Assembly (NCBI GenBank): GCA_041399085.1
Contig: JAWKTM010000020.1
Span: 45,533 to 109,532 of the forward strand
Direction: 5' to 3'
DNA length: 64,000 nt
Origin: JAWKTM01 sp041399085
GTDB lineage: Bacteria; Planctomycetota; Planctomycetia; Pirellulales; Pirellulaceae
Part shown: piece after piece, positions 29,738 to 38,493 of the stretch
How the letters are laid out: every line of letters starts with the position of its first letter
How positions within the stretch are numbered: the first letter of the stretch is position 1
Program-made: the position numbers and the translations under genes
The notes under the pieces: model-generated
What the model was told of the DNA's origin: nothing
Database searches by the model: none
Seen by the model: only the letters and a program-made list of their open reading frames with translations

Positions 29738-31937
29738 ATGAATCGACACCGCCCGATCCCGGTTCTCGTTTTCCTTTTCGGAGTCGCCGCTTGCCTGGGC
29801 GGCCTTGGTCATCCCGCCGGTGCATTGGCCCAAGCCGCTTGGCCAGCCGAGGAAGCCGGCGTCAGCTTCGAGCTGGATGTGATGCCGATTCTCACGGCCC
29901 GTGGCTGCAACATGGGAGCCTGTCACGGCAAGGCGCGTGGCCAGAACGGGTTTCAGCTTTCGCTGCTCGGATTCGATCCCGAGTTCGACTACGCCGCGCT
30001 GACGAAAGAAGCCCGCGGCCGACGTGTGTTCCCCGCCGCTCCCGATCGCAGTCTACTGACGTTGAAAGCCTCGGCGCGTCTGGCTCACGGCGGCGGTCAA
30101 CGAATTGAACCGAGCGGACGCGACGAGCAAACGTTGCTTCGCTGGATTGCTTCGGGCATGCCTCGACGTTTGGCCGACGAGCCGAAACTAGAATCGGTAC
30201 GCGTCACGCCAACGGAACTACGCATGAAGCCCGGCGACTCGCTGGCCATGAAAGTCGAGGCGGTCTACAGCAACGGACAAGTCGTGGACGTAACCGCTCG
30301 CTCGTCCTACCAATCGAACGAAAGCGGCATCGTGGCGGTCGACGACACCGGTTTGATTCAAGCCGGACCGATCCCCAGTGAAGCCACGATCATGGCTCGC
30401 TATATGGGGTTGATCGCCACGTGCAACGTTTTAATTCCGTTGGCGGGAGAAGTTCCCGCTGATCTGTACGCCGGCTTGCCACGCCACAACTTCATCGACG
30501 ACCTGGTGTGGAAGAAGCTCCAGTCGCTCGGCATCACGCCGTCCGCGCCGACCGACGACTCGCGTTTCCTGCGACGGCGTTTATCGACATCATCGGCCCG
30601 TCCCGACGCCTGACGAAGTCCGCCAATTCACGGCCGACACGCATCCGGAGAAACGCGCGGCGCTGGTCGACTCGCTGCTGGAACGCCCCGAATACGCCGA
30701 TCATTGGGCCAACAAATGGGCCGACCTGTTGCAGCCGAATCCTTACCGCGTGGGTTTGAAAGCGACCTTGAACTACGACGCTTGGATTCGCGACAGCTTC
30801 CGCAAGAACAAACCTTACGATCAATTCGTTCGGCAGGCTAGTGACGGCCGAAGGCAGCACGTGGGAAAACGGCGGCCACGTTGTTCGTGATCGCCGCGAC
30901 CCGGACGAGATCGGGACGCTGGTCAACCAGCTATTTTTGGGCGTCCGTCTGGACTACCAAATACACCATCATCCGTTCGAGAAATGGGGGCAGGAGCACT
31001 TCTACAGCTTCGCCGCCTACTTCGCCCGCGTTGGCCGCAAAGGCACCAGGTCTCTCGCCGCCCATCTCCGGTGGTGAAGAGATCGTGATGGCCGGCAAAA
31101 AGGGCGATGTCTCTCATCCACTCACCGGCGAAGTGCTGGCGCCACAGCCACTGTTCGGCGAAGCCCGCCAGCCCGCCGAAGACGAAGACCGCCGCCATGC
31201 GCTCGCCGAATGGTCCATCGGACGGCTCGCCCCTTCTTCCGCGAAGTCACCTTCAATTCAGGCCGACATGATGAGGCCGCGGCCAGGCGGAACCAGGTGA
31301 TGATCTGTGTGCGATCCACCTACCAATCCCGAGTTGTTCTTCAGCGGCATTGAGCCTTCTTGAAAGAACAAAACTATGATCCTGAAGCAGCTAATACGCA
31401 CGATCGCGACCTCTTATGTATACGGATTGAGTAGCGAACCAAGCGACCGCAACGTGGCGGACACTCAAAACTACTCGCGCCACTATCGTCAGCGGTTGCG
31501 GGCCGAAGTGCTGTTGGATGCGGTAGCCGATGTCTCCCAAGTGCCGTTCGATTTTTCGGCCGCCCGGTTCCCGAGCCTCGGAAATTTGGACGCATCGCAT
31601 CGGTTCGACTTTTCTCGATACCTTTGGCCGTCCTGATCCCAACGGATCCGCCGTGCGAGCGGTTCGACGATCCGACGGTCGTGCAGGTCTTGCACCTAAT
31701 GAATTCACCCGAGTTGCATCAAAAGGTAACGTCGGACAAAGGCCGCCCCGCTCAGTTGGCCTCCAGCGATCTGTCGGTCGACGAAGTGGTCCAGGAACTG
31801 TATCTGGCGGTTTACAATCGTCCGCCCGCCACCGACGAATTGGATGTTGGTCGACGATCCTTCGCCCGCGAAGGCGTCGCGCCAGGCATGGCGAGGATTT
31901 GATGTGGGCCCTGATGAACACCCGGATTTCTGTTTAA
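29738..31937 (+). pseudogene. Degraded PSCyt/Big_2/DUF1549/DUF1553 protein
   Basis: The start ATG 29738 and signal peptide (VLVFLFGVAACLGGLG) are fine, as are the first ~280 residues: a c-type-heme-like GCNMGACHGK segment, then an Ig-like (Big_2) domain (VRVTPTELRMKPGD, then AVYSNGQVVDVTARSSYQS). From about 30575 the reading frame is lost. Recognisable DUF1549/DUF1553 pieces follow in all three frames: PTPDEVRQF, ALVDSLLERPEYADHWANKW, HHHPFEKWGQEHFYSFAAYF, GDVSHPLTGEVLAPQPLFGEA, LKQLIRTIATSYVYGL and VVQVLHLMNSPELHQKVTSD. At least eight indels are needed. At 30951-30972 the family's CxxCH motif is gone (reads LDYQIHHHP). This is a genuine decaying gene. Confidence 0.85.
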
Positions 31938-32100
31938 GTTGAGTGCCCGCAGCGAGCAATCGCCATAAGACTCTATCCACGCCATCTCCTGCCTCTCACT
32001 TCGGCCGTGACGTTGTTTCGATGTTGATAGGTATTTTGCCGACACGCAAAACGTGGCCAACTTCTTGTCAAACTCTGGCGAGCTAACCTGCTGGACTTTT

Positions 32101-32779
32101 CCAATGACCATCGCATCCTCTTCCACCCTTGCGTCCTCGCGCCTTTGCGTCCTTGCGTTCCGCTCTTCCAGCGACCAACCACAATACGAGCACGACGCCT
32201 GGCAAGTGATCCCAATAACGCTTGCTTTGCGACGCTCGTATATTCATGTCTGCTCGCCATGAAGAAGGCAACGCCAAGCCCACAGAACCAGCAAACGCTT
32301 TGGCGCAGCTTATCGGTGACACAACCGTACGACCATTCGCATCTCTTCTCCTGCGTGTACGCTACGCGTCTTTGGTTCTACTCCTTTCCCGGCGTCCACC
32401 CCAATACGAGCACGACGCGCATAAACGAGTGAATCCACAAGCTCACTTGCTTGCGGCTTGCGTGCTCGTATGTTCATATCTGCCGCTCGCCATGAAGAAG
32501 GCAACGCCAAGCCGCAAAGACAATAAAAGCGGCACGGCGCAGCCGTTCCGGTGACACAACCCGTACGACCCATTGCATCTCTTCCTCCCTTGCGTCCTTG
32601 CGCGCTTCCGTCTTCCGTTCCACTCTTCCCGGCGTCCACCCCAATACGAGCACGACGCGCAAGCAGGTGAATCAACCAACTCACTTGCTTGCGGCTGCGT
32701 GCTCGTATATTTCCATCTGCCGCTTGCCACGAAGAAGGCAACGCCAAGACGCCAGTCAATAAAAGCGGTACGGCGCAGC
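32101..32779. repeat. Three tandem ~240-bp repeats, each carrying a ~70-bp palindrome
   Basis: Units start at about 32182, 32402 and 32642 (steps 220 and 240 bp). Each begins with AATACGAGCACGACGC, forms a long hairpin whose right arm ends GTGCTCGTAT (palindromes 32183-32244, 32403-32473, 32643-32711; the first is the most degenerate), then has GAAGAAGGCAACGCCAAG, AATAAAAGCGGCACGGCGCA and a C/T-rich stretch with repeated GCGTCCTTGCG. The third unit is cut at 32779 by an IS1182-like element. The palindrome also occurs alone at 7840-7908. No protein is encoded convincingly. Confidence 0.78.
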
Positions 32780-34659
32780 GGCTGTTGATTTTGTGTATCC
32801 GCACATTGAGCGGTGGGGAGGTAGGCGATTGGTTTTGGCTTGCTAGACTTTGGGCGGCCGGTGGGGATTGGTTGGTGGATGCTGGCGGGGAGGCGGGGCG
32901 ATGAGTCGACGAACTCGGAAGGCGAATTACTGGCAAGATGCGCCGGTGGCTCGCGAGCAACTGGTGTTGATTCCCACGGCTTTGGAAGAGCTCATTCCGG
33001 CGGATCATCCGGTTCGCTTGGTCGATGAAATCCTGGATCGGCTGGACTGGACGCCGTGGGAAGCGGCCTATCATGGGTCTCATGGCCAGCCGCCGATTCA
33101 TCCCAGCGTGTTGGCTAAGACTCTGTTGTTTGCCATGATCCGGCGAATTCGCAGCAGCCGGCAGATGGAATATGAGCTGAAGCACTCGATCGACTTCATG
33201 TGGCTCACATCGGGCCGCCGGATCGACCACACGACGCTCAGCGAATTTCGCCGCCGACACAGCCAACAGCTGCGGGGCATCTTCCGGCAGATGATCCAAC
33301 TGGCCATTAATCTGAAGATCGCGAACCTAGCGGAACTGTGTATTGACGGCACTCGGGTGCTGGCCAATGCGAATCGGTATAAGACGTGGACCAGCGAGCG
33401 GCTGGCGCGGGCGTTAGAGCAATTGGACTCACAGATCGTCGAGGCCTTGGCGACGCTGGAAGCCAACGATTCGCTGGACGAAGACCTGCTGGGCGAAGAC
33501 ATCTCGGCGGATCGTTTGCCGGAAGCAGTCGCCAACTTGCAATCGCGTCGCGAGCAACTGGCGGCTCTTATGGAAACGGCCAAGACAATGGATGAGGTGC
33601 GTAAAACTTATGGTAGCCAGGGTCCGGCTCAGCTTCCCAGACCGACCCAGACAGCCGCATCTTGCCGAACAAAGAAGGGGCTACGCGGCGAACTACACGC
33701 CGATGGTCACGACCGAGACGGGCTGTGGGATGATTGTGATGGCGGACGTGGTGATCGGCAATGTCGAGCACGATCAGTTGGGTTCCATCATCGACACCGT
33801 GCAATCGGACTTTGATGTGGAAGTAGAGCGGGCGTTGGTCGACTCGGCTTATACCACCGGCGAGAATCTGACCTTGGCGGAAGCCAAGAATGTGGAATTG
33901 ATCGGACCGCTGGCCGAGACAAAATGCACGGACAACCCGGCGGTGCGTGAGGATCTCACACAACCGGTCGCCGATGAGGATCTCGACCGACTGCCGATTA
34001 ATCCCCAGACCAAACGTTTTGATAAATCGGCATTCATCTATGATGAGCAAGCCGACTGTTATTACTGCCCGGCCGGCAAACCGCTGCCACATCGCACGAC
34101 AGAGAATACCACTTATAGAGGCGGCAAGCCGGTCCAACGACATACTTATACTTGCCATGATTGTGAGGGCTGCCCGTTGGCCGACCGTTGTCGTAAGAAC
34201 CCGAAGTCGAAGCGGGGCCGCGAAGTGATGCACGACGAACACGAAGGTGCTCGCCGCCGTCATCGCCAGCGGATGAAGACCGAGGCGTCTCAAACGGCCT
34301 ACTCGCGTCGTCAACATTTCGGCGAGACGCCGTTCGCGGTGATCAAAGCCAGCTTGGACCTGCGTCGCTTTTTGCTACGCGGAATCGAAGGCGTGGGCCA
34401 AGAGTGGCGCTGGGCCGCGACGGCGTTCAACTTGAAGAAACTCATGAGCCGCTGGGCGGTGCTGCGCCACGAGCTAAGCCCACAGAACGCCTAACCGACA
34501 AATTAAGGAAGATAGGCAAGCAAATTCCCCGTCTCTATTCGCCCTGAGACATCCACCACGCCGCCTGGGACCGCCGAAGTCACTCGCCTCCAAGAAGCAC
34601 GACCGTCCACGCGCTCTCAACCTCCAATCCCCTTGTAAACGCCAAGTAAATCAACAGCC
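32780..34659 (+). mobile_element. IS1182-like insertion sequence
   Basis: About 1.88 kb. The ends are proposed from a 12-bp terminal inverted repeat, GGCTGTTGATTT at 32780-32791 and its reverse complement at 34648-34659, flanking the transposase. The left flank (ends GGCGCAGC) and right flank (begins CGCAAGCCGTCCGGTGACAC) together rebuild the interrupted tandem repeat unit (GGCGCAGCCGTTCCGGTGACAC in the intact unit), which supports the boundaries. CGCAGC/CGCAAGC may be an imperfect target duplication. Exact ends are uncertain by a few bases. Confidence 0.68.
32901..34494 (+). pseudogene. IS1182 family transposase, frameshifted
   Basis: ATG 32901 behind GGGGAGG. The N-terminal part has the DUF772-like region (LIPADHPVRLVDEILDRLDW, QPPIHPSVLAKTLLFAMIRR, DHTTLSEFRRRH) and first catalytic Asp in LCIDGTRVLANANR. 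The C-terminal part has ALVDSAYTTGEN (second Asp), the zinc-ribbon-like YYCPAGKPL ... CHDCEGCPLADRC, and the C-terminal domain RQHFGETPFAVIKASLDLRRF. The halves are in different frames; between them TDPDSRILPNKEG is in the third frame, so two one-base losses are needed, near 33637-33641 and in the G run 33677-33680. With both restored a full-length protein of about 530 residues results. The copy is probably inactive if the sequence is right. Confidence 0.85.
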
Positions 34660-34884
34660 CGCAAGCCGTCCGGTGACACAAAACCCACTACCCATTCAAA
34701 CTCGTCGCTCTCCTGTTGCACGCTGTCGATGGCCGCTTGGGTGATGCCCCATTCCGCGGCTTCGGCCACCAGACGGGTGAATCTTCGACGGCTGATCGAA
34801 CCACAGCGGTTTGTATTCCGGTTGGTTCAGGACCTCAGCGAAAGCATGGAAGTCAGCTGATCGGTTGCGGTCTCGGTTCTTCAT
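34617..34884 (-). pseudogene. Small hypothetical protein, frameshifted, 3' end inside the IS
   Basis: From ATG 34884: MKNRDRNRSADFHAFAEVL, then NQPEYKPLWFDQPSK. After about codon 37 the sensible continuation is in another frame (FTRLVAEAAEWGITQAAIDS, then EFEWVVGFVSPDGLRAV) to TGA at 34617-34619. A single indel near 34770 would join them to give about 88 residues. The last codons cross the IS right terminal repeat (34648-34659), so the C-terminus may be chimeric. The family is not recognised. The composition is protein-like, which is the main reason to list it. Confidence 0.45.
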
Positions 34885-35161
34885 GGCTTGGCTCCGTGAA
34901 TCGGGGAGGGTCCGTTATCGCCCCTTGGAGGTAATCGTGAATTTACCCAATTCAGTTGCCTTATCAGTCATTATGACGCGACTGGACGGAGTATTTGTCG
35001 CGATGCGGGTGCAACAATGGATCAGGCGTCGGTTCGGAGCATTTTGCCGGCAGGCGAGGGCGTCGAAGTGGCGTGCCACGGCGGTGGCCGTGCGCGCGGC
35101 CGGTGACGCTGGAGTGACGCCGTAAAGCCTTACTGTGTATTTCAGCGAAGTTGCGAGTCCA

Positions 35162-35540
35162 ATGTTTGGCTGCACGATGCCGATGTTTGGTTGCACGATG
35201 CCGATGCGCGGCTGTACGGTGCCGATGTTTGGCTGCACGATGCCGATGCGAGCTGCACGATGCTGATGTTTGGCTGCACGATGCCGATGTTTGGCTGCAC
35301 GATACCGATGCTGACTGCACGATGCTCCGATGCCGACTGCACGATGCTGATGTTTGGCTGCACGATGCCGATGCGGCTGCACGATGCTGATGTTTGCTGC
35401 GTACCGATGTTTGGCTGCACGATGCCGATGCGCTGCACGATGCCGATGCGCTGCACGATGCTGATGCGCCTGCCGATGTCGATGCGCTGGTTGCACGATG
35501 CCGATGCGCGCGGCTGCACGATGCCGATGCGCGGCTGCAC
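35162..35540. repeat. Minisatellite: ~18 degenerate 21-bp units
   Basis: Consensus unit ATGTTTGGCTGCACGATGCC plus G, alternating with ATGCGCGGCTGCACGATGCC-type units; the right half has shorter units of 17-20 bp. On the minus strand one frame reads as a heptapeptide repeat (IGIVQPN/IGIVQPR), on the plus strand MFGCTMP. Indels scramble the frame in the right half. No gene start or ribosome binding site supports translation. It lies between the IS zone and the intact DUF1549/DUF1553 gene. Confidence 0.85.
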
Positions 35541-35760
35541 AGGGACTGACTTTGGGTACCCGAGGGAACCGACCGCCATCGCGCTGCCCGACGAGCGTCG
35601 GAAGTATTAGTGGGATTCACGGTCCGGTACGCCCCGCACCTTGCACTCGATCGCGACCGTCCGCATACCGCGATAGAAAGCTCCGAGGGCCTGTTAAGCG
35701 CCAACGGTCAAACCGGAACCTCGCAGGAATTGCTACTTATGTCATCATTGACCGGTACTG

Positions 35761-35787
35761 CGTTTAACCCGCAGCCGCAGGCGAGGA
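35761..35787 (+). repeat. Second copy of the 27-bp repeat
   Basis: Identical over 27 bases to 15104-15130. It lies 103 bp upstream of the DUF1549/DUF1553 start. The rest of 35541-35889 holds no recognised gene. Confidence 0.6.
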
Positions 35788-35889
35788 CCGCCCCCGCCGC
35801 ACAGCGCCGTCCGTTTTGTCTTCCCCATCCCGCGCGGCTATGCTGGGACACACGATGTCTTGCCCAGAAAAATGGTTGAGGAACGCCAG

Positions 35890-38439
35890 ATGATGATCGT
35901 TCGACATGGGGCTGAGTTTATCGCACTACTGGCATTCGCGGTCTTTGCGTTGAGTGCAAACAGCGCGTTCGTTCGCGCGGACGAAAACCCTCTCGAAGCA
36001 ATCGACTCCGACTTCGTCCGCAACGTGAAACCGATCTTCGAGCGGCATTGCGTCAAGTGTCACGGGGCGGATCGGCGCGAAGCCGGGTTGCGACTCGATT
36101 CGGGCGGCCACGCGCGTATTGGCGGCGACAGCGGCTTGGCGATCGAGCCGGGCAAGTCGGCCGAGAGCCGGCTGCTGATCGCCATTCGCGGCAACAGCGA
36201 CGAAGTCTCGAAGATGCCGCCCGAAGGCCCCGAGTTGTCGGACGCCGAGATCGCCGCCATTGCTCGCTGGATCGACGCCGGAGCGGTTGTGTCGAGCGAA
36301 GAACCGGTGGCCGGCTCGAACCATTGGGCCTTTCAGACGCCGCGCCGTCCGGCCGTGCCGCAAGTTGCATCGCCGCACGCGGCGGATGAAGCGAGGTCGG
36401 AGAACGCGATCGACAACTTTATCGTCGCTCGTTTGGAGGCGGCCGGCATCGAACCTTCGCCCGCGGCCGATCGCGTGACGTTGATTCGCCGCCTCAGCCT
36501 CGACTTGACCGGCGTGCTGCCCACGATCGCCGAGGTCGACGAATTTGTGGGCGACGAACGGCCGGACGCCTACTCGCGATTGGTCGACCGTTTGTTGGCT
36601 TCGCCCCGTTACGGTGAACGCTGGGGCCGACACTGGCTGGACGCCGCGCGGTACGCCGACTCGAACGGCTTCACTCGCGATTTCGCTCGTGAGATTTGGA
36701 AGTATCGCGATTGGGTGATCGCGGCGATCAACTCGAACATGCCTTTCGATCAATTCACGATCGAACAAATCGCGGGCGACATGCTGCCCGACGCCACGTT
36801 GGAACAGCGGATCGCCACCGGCTTTCACCGCAACACGCTGTTCAACGAAGAAGGGGGCACCGACGACGAGCAGTTCCGCGTGGACGCCGTGGCGGATCGC
36901 GTGGCCACGACCGGCGCGGTGTTTCTGGGGCTGACACTGGAGTGTGCTCGGTGTCATTCGCACAAATACGATCCGATCTCACAGCGCGAGTTTTATCAAA
37001 TGTTCGCGCTGCTGAACAATTGCGACGAGCCGAAAATCGACGCGCCTTACGATTGGCAGATCGAATCGGGCGAGTTGGCTCGGCGCGACGAAATTCGCGA
37101 GCGGATCGCGCGGCTGGAGAAAGACGGCGCGATGCAGCGAGCCAAGCTGGACGAAGTGCAGGTCGAGTGGGAGAAGACGGTCACGCCGGAACTCAGAAAC
37201 ACGTTGCCCGGCCCGGTCCAGTCGGCGCTGATGGTGCCGATCGCCGAGCGGAACGAGACGCAACGGAAACTGGTTTACGAGGTATTCGCGGAAACCGAGA
37301 TCGCTCGGCAGACGTTCAATTCGATCGCCGAAATCAATCGGCTGCGAAAGTCGGAGCCGGCGATTCCCACGACGATGGTGCTGCGCGAGCGAAGCGAGCC
37401 GCGCGAGACGTTCGTGCATTTGCGAGGCAACTTTTTGGATCACGGCCCGCGAGTTTCGCCCGGCGTGCCGGAGGCGCTCGGGCCGCTAGACGAGGCGATC
37501 GAATCGCCGACGCGGTTGGATTTCGCTCGCTGGTTGGTCGATCCCCAAAATCCGTTGACGCCACGCGTAGTAATGAATCGCAGTTGGCAGCGATTCTTTG
37601 GACGCGGGATTGTGGAAACGGAGAACGATTTCGGCACGCAAGGAACGCCGCCGACGCATCCCGAGTTGCTCGATTGGTTGGCGGTCGAGTTCGTCGAATC
37701 GGGCTGGGACATGAAGCATATGCACCGCCTGATCGTGACTTCGGCCACCTATCGTCAGTCGTCGCGGCAACGGAGTGATCTACGCGAACGCGATCCCAGG
37801 AACCTGTTGTTAGCTCGCCAGGCTCGGCTGCGGTTGGATGCCGAGATCATTCGCGACAGCGCGTTGGCGGCGAGCGGCCTGTTGTCGAACAAGGTCGGCG
37901 GACCGAGCGTGCATCCGCCTCAACCGGAAGGCGTGTTCGACTTCACTCAGGACAAGAAGCCTTGGAATGTCGAACAAAACGAGGACCGTTATCGACGCGG
38001 GATGTACACGTTCTTCTGGCGTTCCAGCCCCTACCCGGCGTTGATTCTGTTCGACGCGGCCGACGGCAACGTCACTTGCACGCGCCGCGTGCGATCGAAC
38101 ACGCCGCTGCAAGCGTTGACGTTGGCGAACGACGAGCAATTTGTCGAGTGCGCGATTGAATTGGCCGCCGTTGTGTTGCGCAACAGTGACGATGACGAGC
38201 GGCGAACCGAGCGGATGTTTCGGCGAAGCTTGGGCCGGCGACCAACGACGACCGAACGAGACCGGCTATTGCAGTTCATCGACGAGCGACGCGCGGAATA
38301 CAACGCGACGTCTGATTCGGCCGATTTGTTTGCCGCTGAGCCAGCCGCACGATTCGATGTAGCGCCAACCGAACTCGCCGCTTGGGCCGCTGCGGCTCGC
38401 GTGCTGTTGAACCTGGATGAGTTCATCACACGTGAGTAA
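35890..38439 (+). CDS. PSCyt1/DUF1549/DUF1553 cytochrome-like protein
   Basis: 849 residues from ATG 35890, 6 nt after GAGGAACG; longer in-frame starts at 35872 and a TTG at 35860 are less likely. Signal peptide: FIALLAFAVFALSANSAFVRA. PSCyt1 at about 40-130 with heme-binding CVKCH (54-58). DUF1549 at about 175-385 (RLSLDLTGVLPTIAEVDEFV, RYGERWGRHWLDAARYADSN, ECARCHSHKYDP as a second CxxCH). DUF1553 at about 540-800 (RLDFARWLVDPQNPLTPRVV, NRSWQRFFGRGIVETENDFG, RLIVTSATYRQSS, LLSNKVGGPSVHPPQPEGV). Common in Planctomycetota, normally paired with DUF1501; no partner is adjacent here. Thought to act in the periplasm, perhaps in polysaccharide use, but unproven. Confidence 0.93.
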   Translation: MMIVRHGAEFIALLAFAVFALSANSAFVRADENPLEAIDSDFVRNVKPIFERHCVKCHGADRREAGLRLDSGGHARIGGDSGLAIEPGKSAESRLLIAIRGNSDEVSKMPPEGPELSDAEIAAIARWIDAGAVVSSEEPVAGSNHWAFQTPRRPAVPQVASPHAADEARSENAIDNFIVARLEAAGIEPSPAADRVTLIRRLSLDLTGVLPTIAEVDEFVGDERPDAYSRLVDRLLASPRYGERWGRHWLDAARYADSNGFTRDFAREIWKYRDWVIAAINSNMPFDQFTIEQIAGDMLPDATLEQRIATGFHRNTLFNEEGGTDDEQFRVDAVADRVATTGAVFLGLTLECARCHSHKYDPISQREFYQMFALLNNCDEPKIDAPYDWQIESGELARRDEIRERIARLEKDGAMQRAKLDEVQVEWEKTVTPELRNTLPGPVQSALMVPIAERNETQRKLVYEVFAETEIARQTFNSIAEINRLRKSEPAIPTTMVLRERSEPRETFVHLRGNFLDHGPRVSPGVPEALGPLDEAIESPTRLDFARWLVDPQNPLTPRVVMNRSWQRFFGRGIVETENDFGTQGTPPTHPELLDWLAVEFVESGWDMKHMHRLIVTSATYRQSSRQRSDLRERDPRNLLLARQARLRLDAEIIRDSALAASGLLSNKVGGPSVHPPQPEGVFDFTQDKKPWNVEQNEDRYRRGMYTFFWRSSPYPALILFDAADGNVTCTRRVRSNTPLQALTLANDEQFVECAIELAAVVLRNSDDDERRTERMFRRSLGRRPTTTERDRLLQFIDERRAEYNATSDSADLFAAEPAARFDVAPTELAAWAAAARVLLNLDEFITRE

Positions 38440-38493
38440 GACGACACATTGCATATCCAGGCGAAACGATCGCGGCTCGCAAACCGCGTGCTT

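Noticed and set aside
32183..32711. Integron attC sites
   Set aside because: The ~70-bp palindromes lack GTTRRRY/RYYYAAC core sites, and there is no integrase or cassette genes between them.
35162..35540. Protein of IGIVQPN heptad repeats
   Set aside because: Frame is lost in half of the array, and there is no ribosome binding site, start or recognisable flanking domain.
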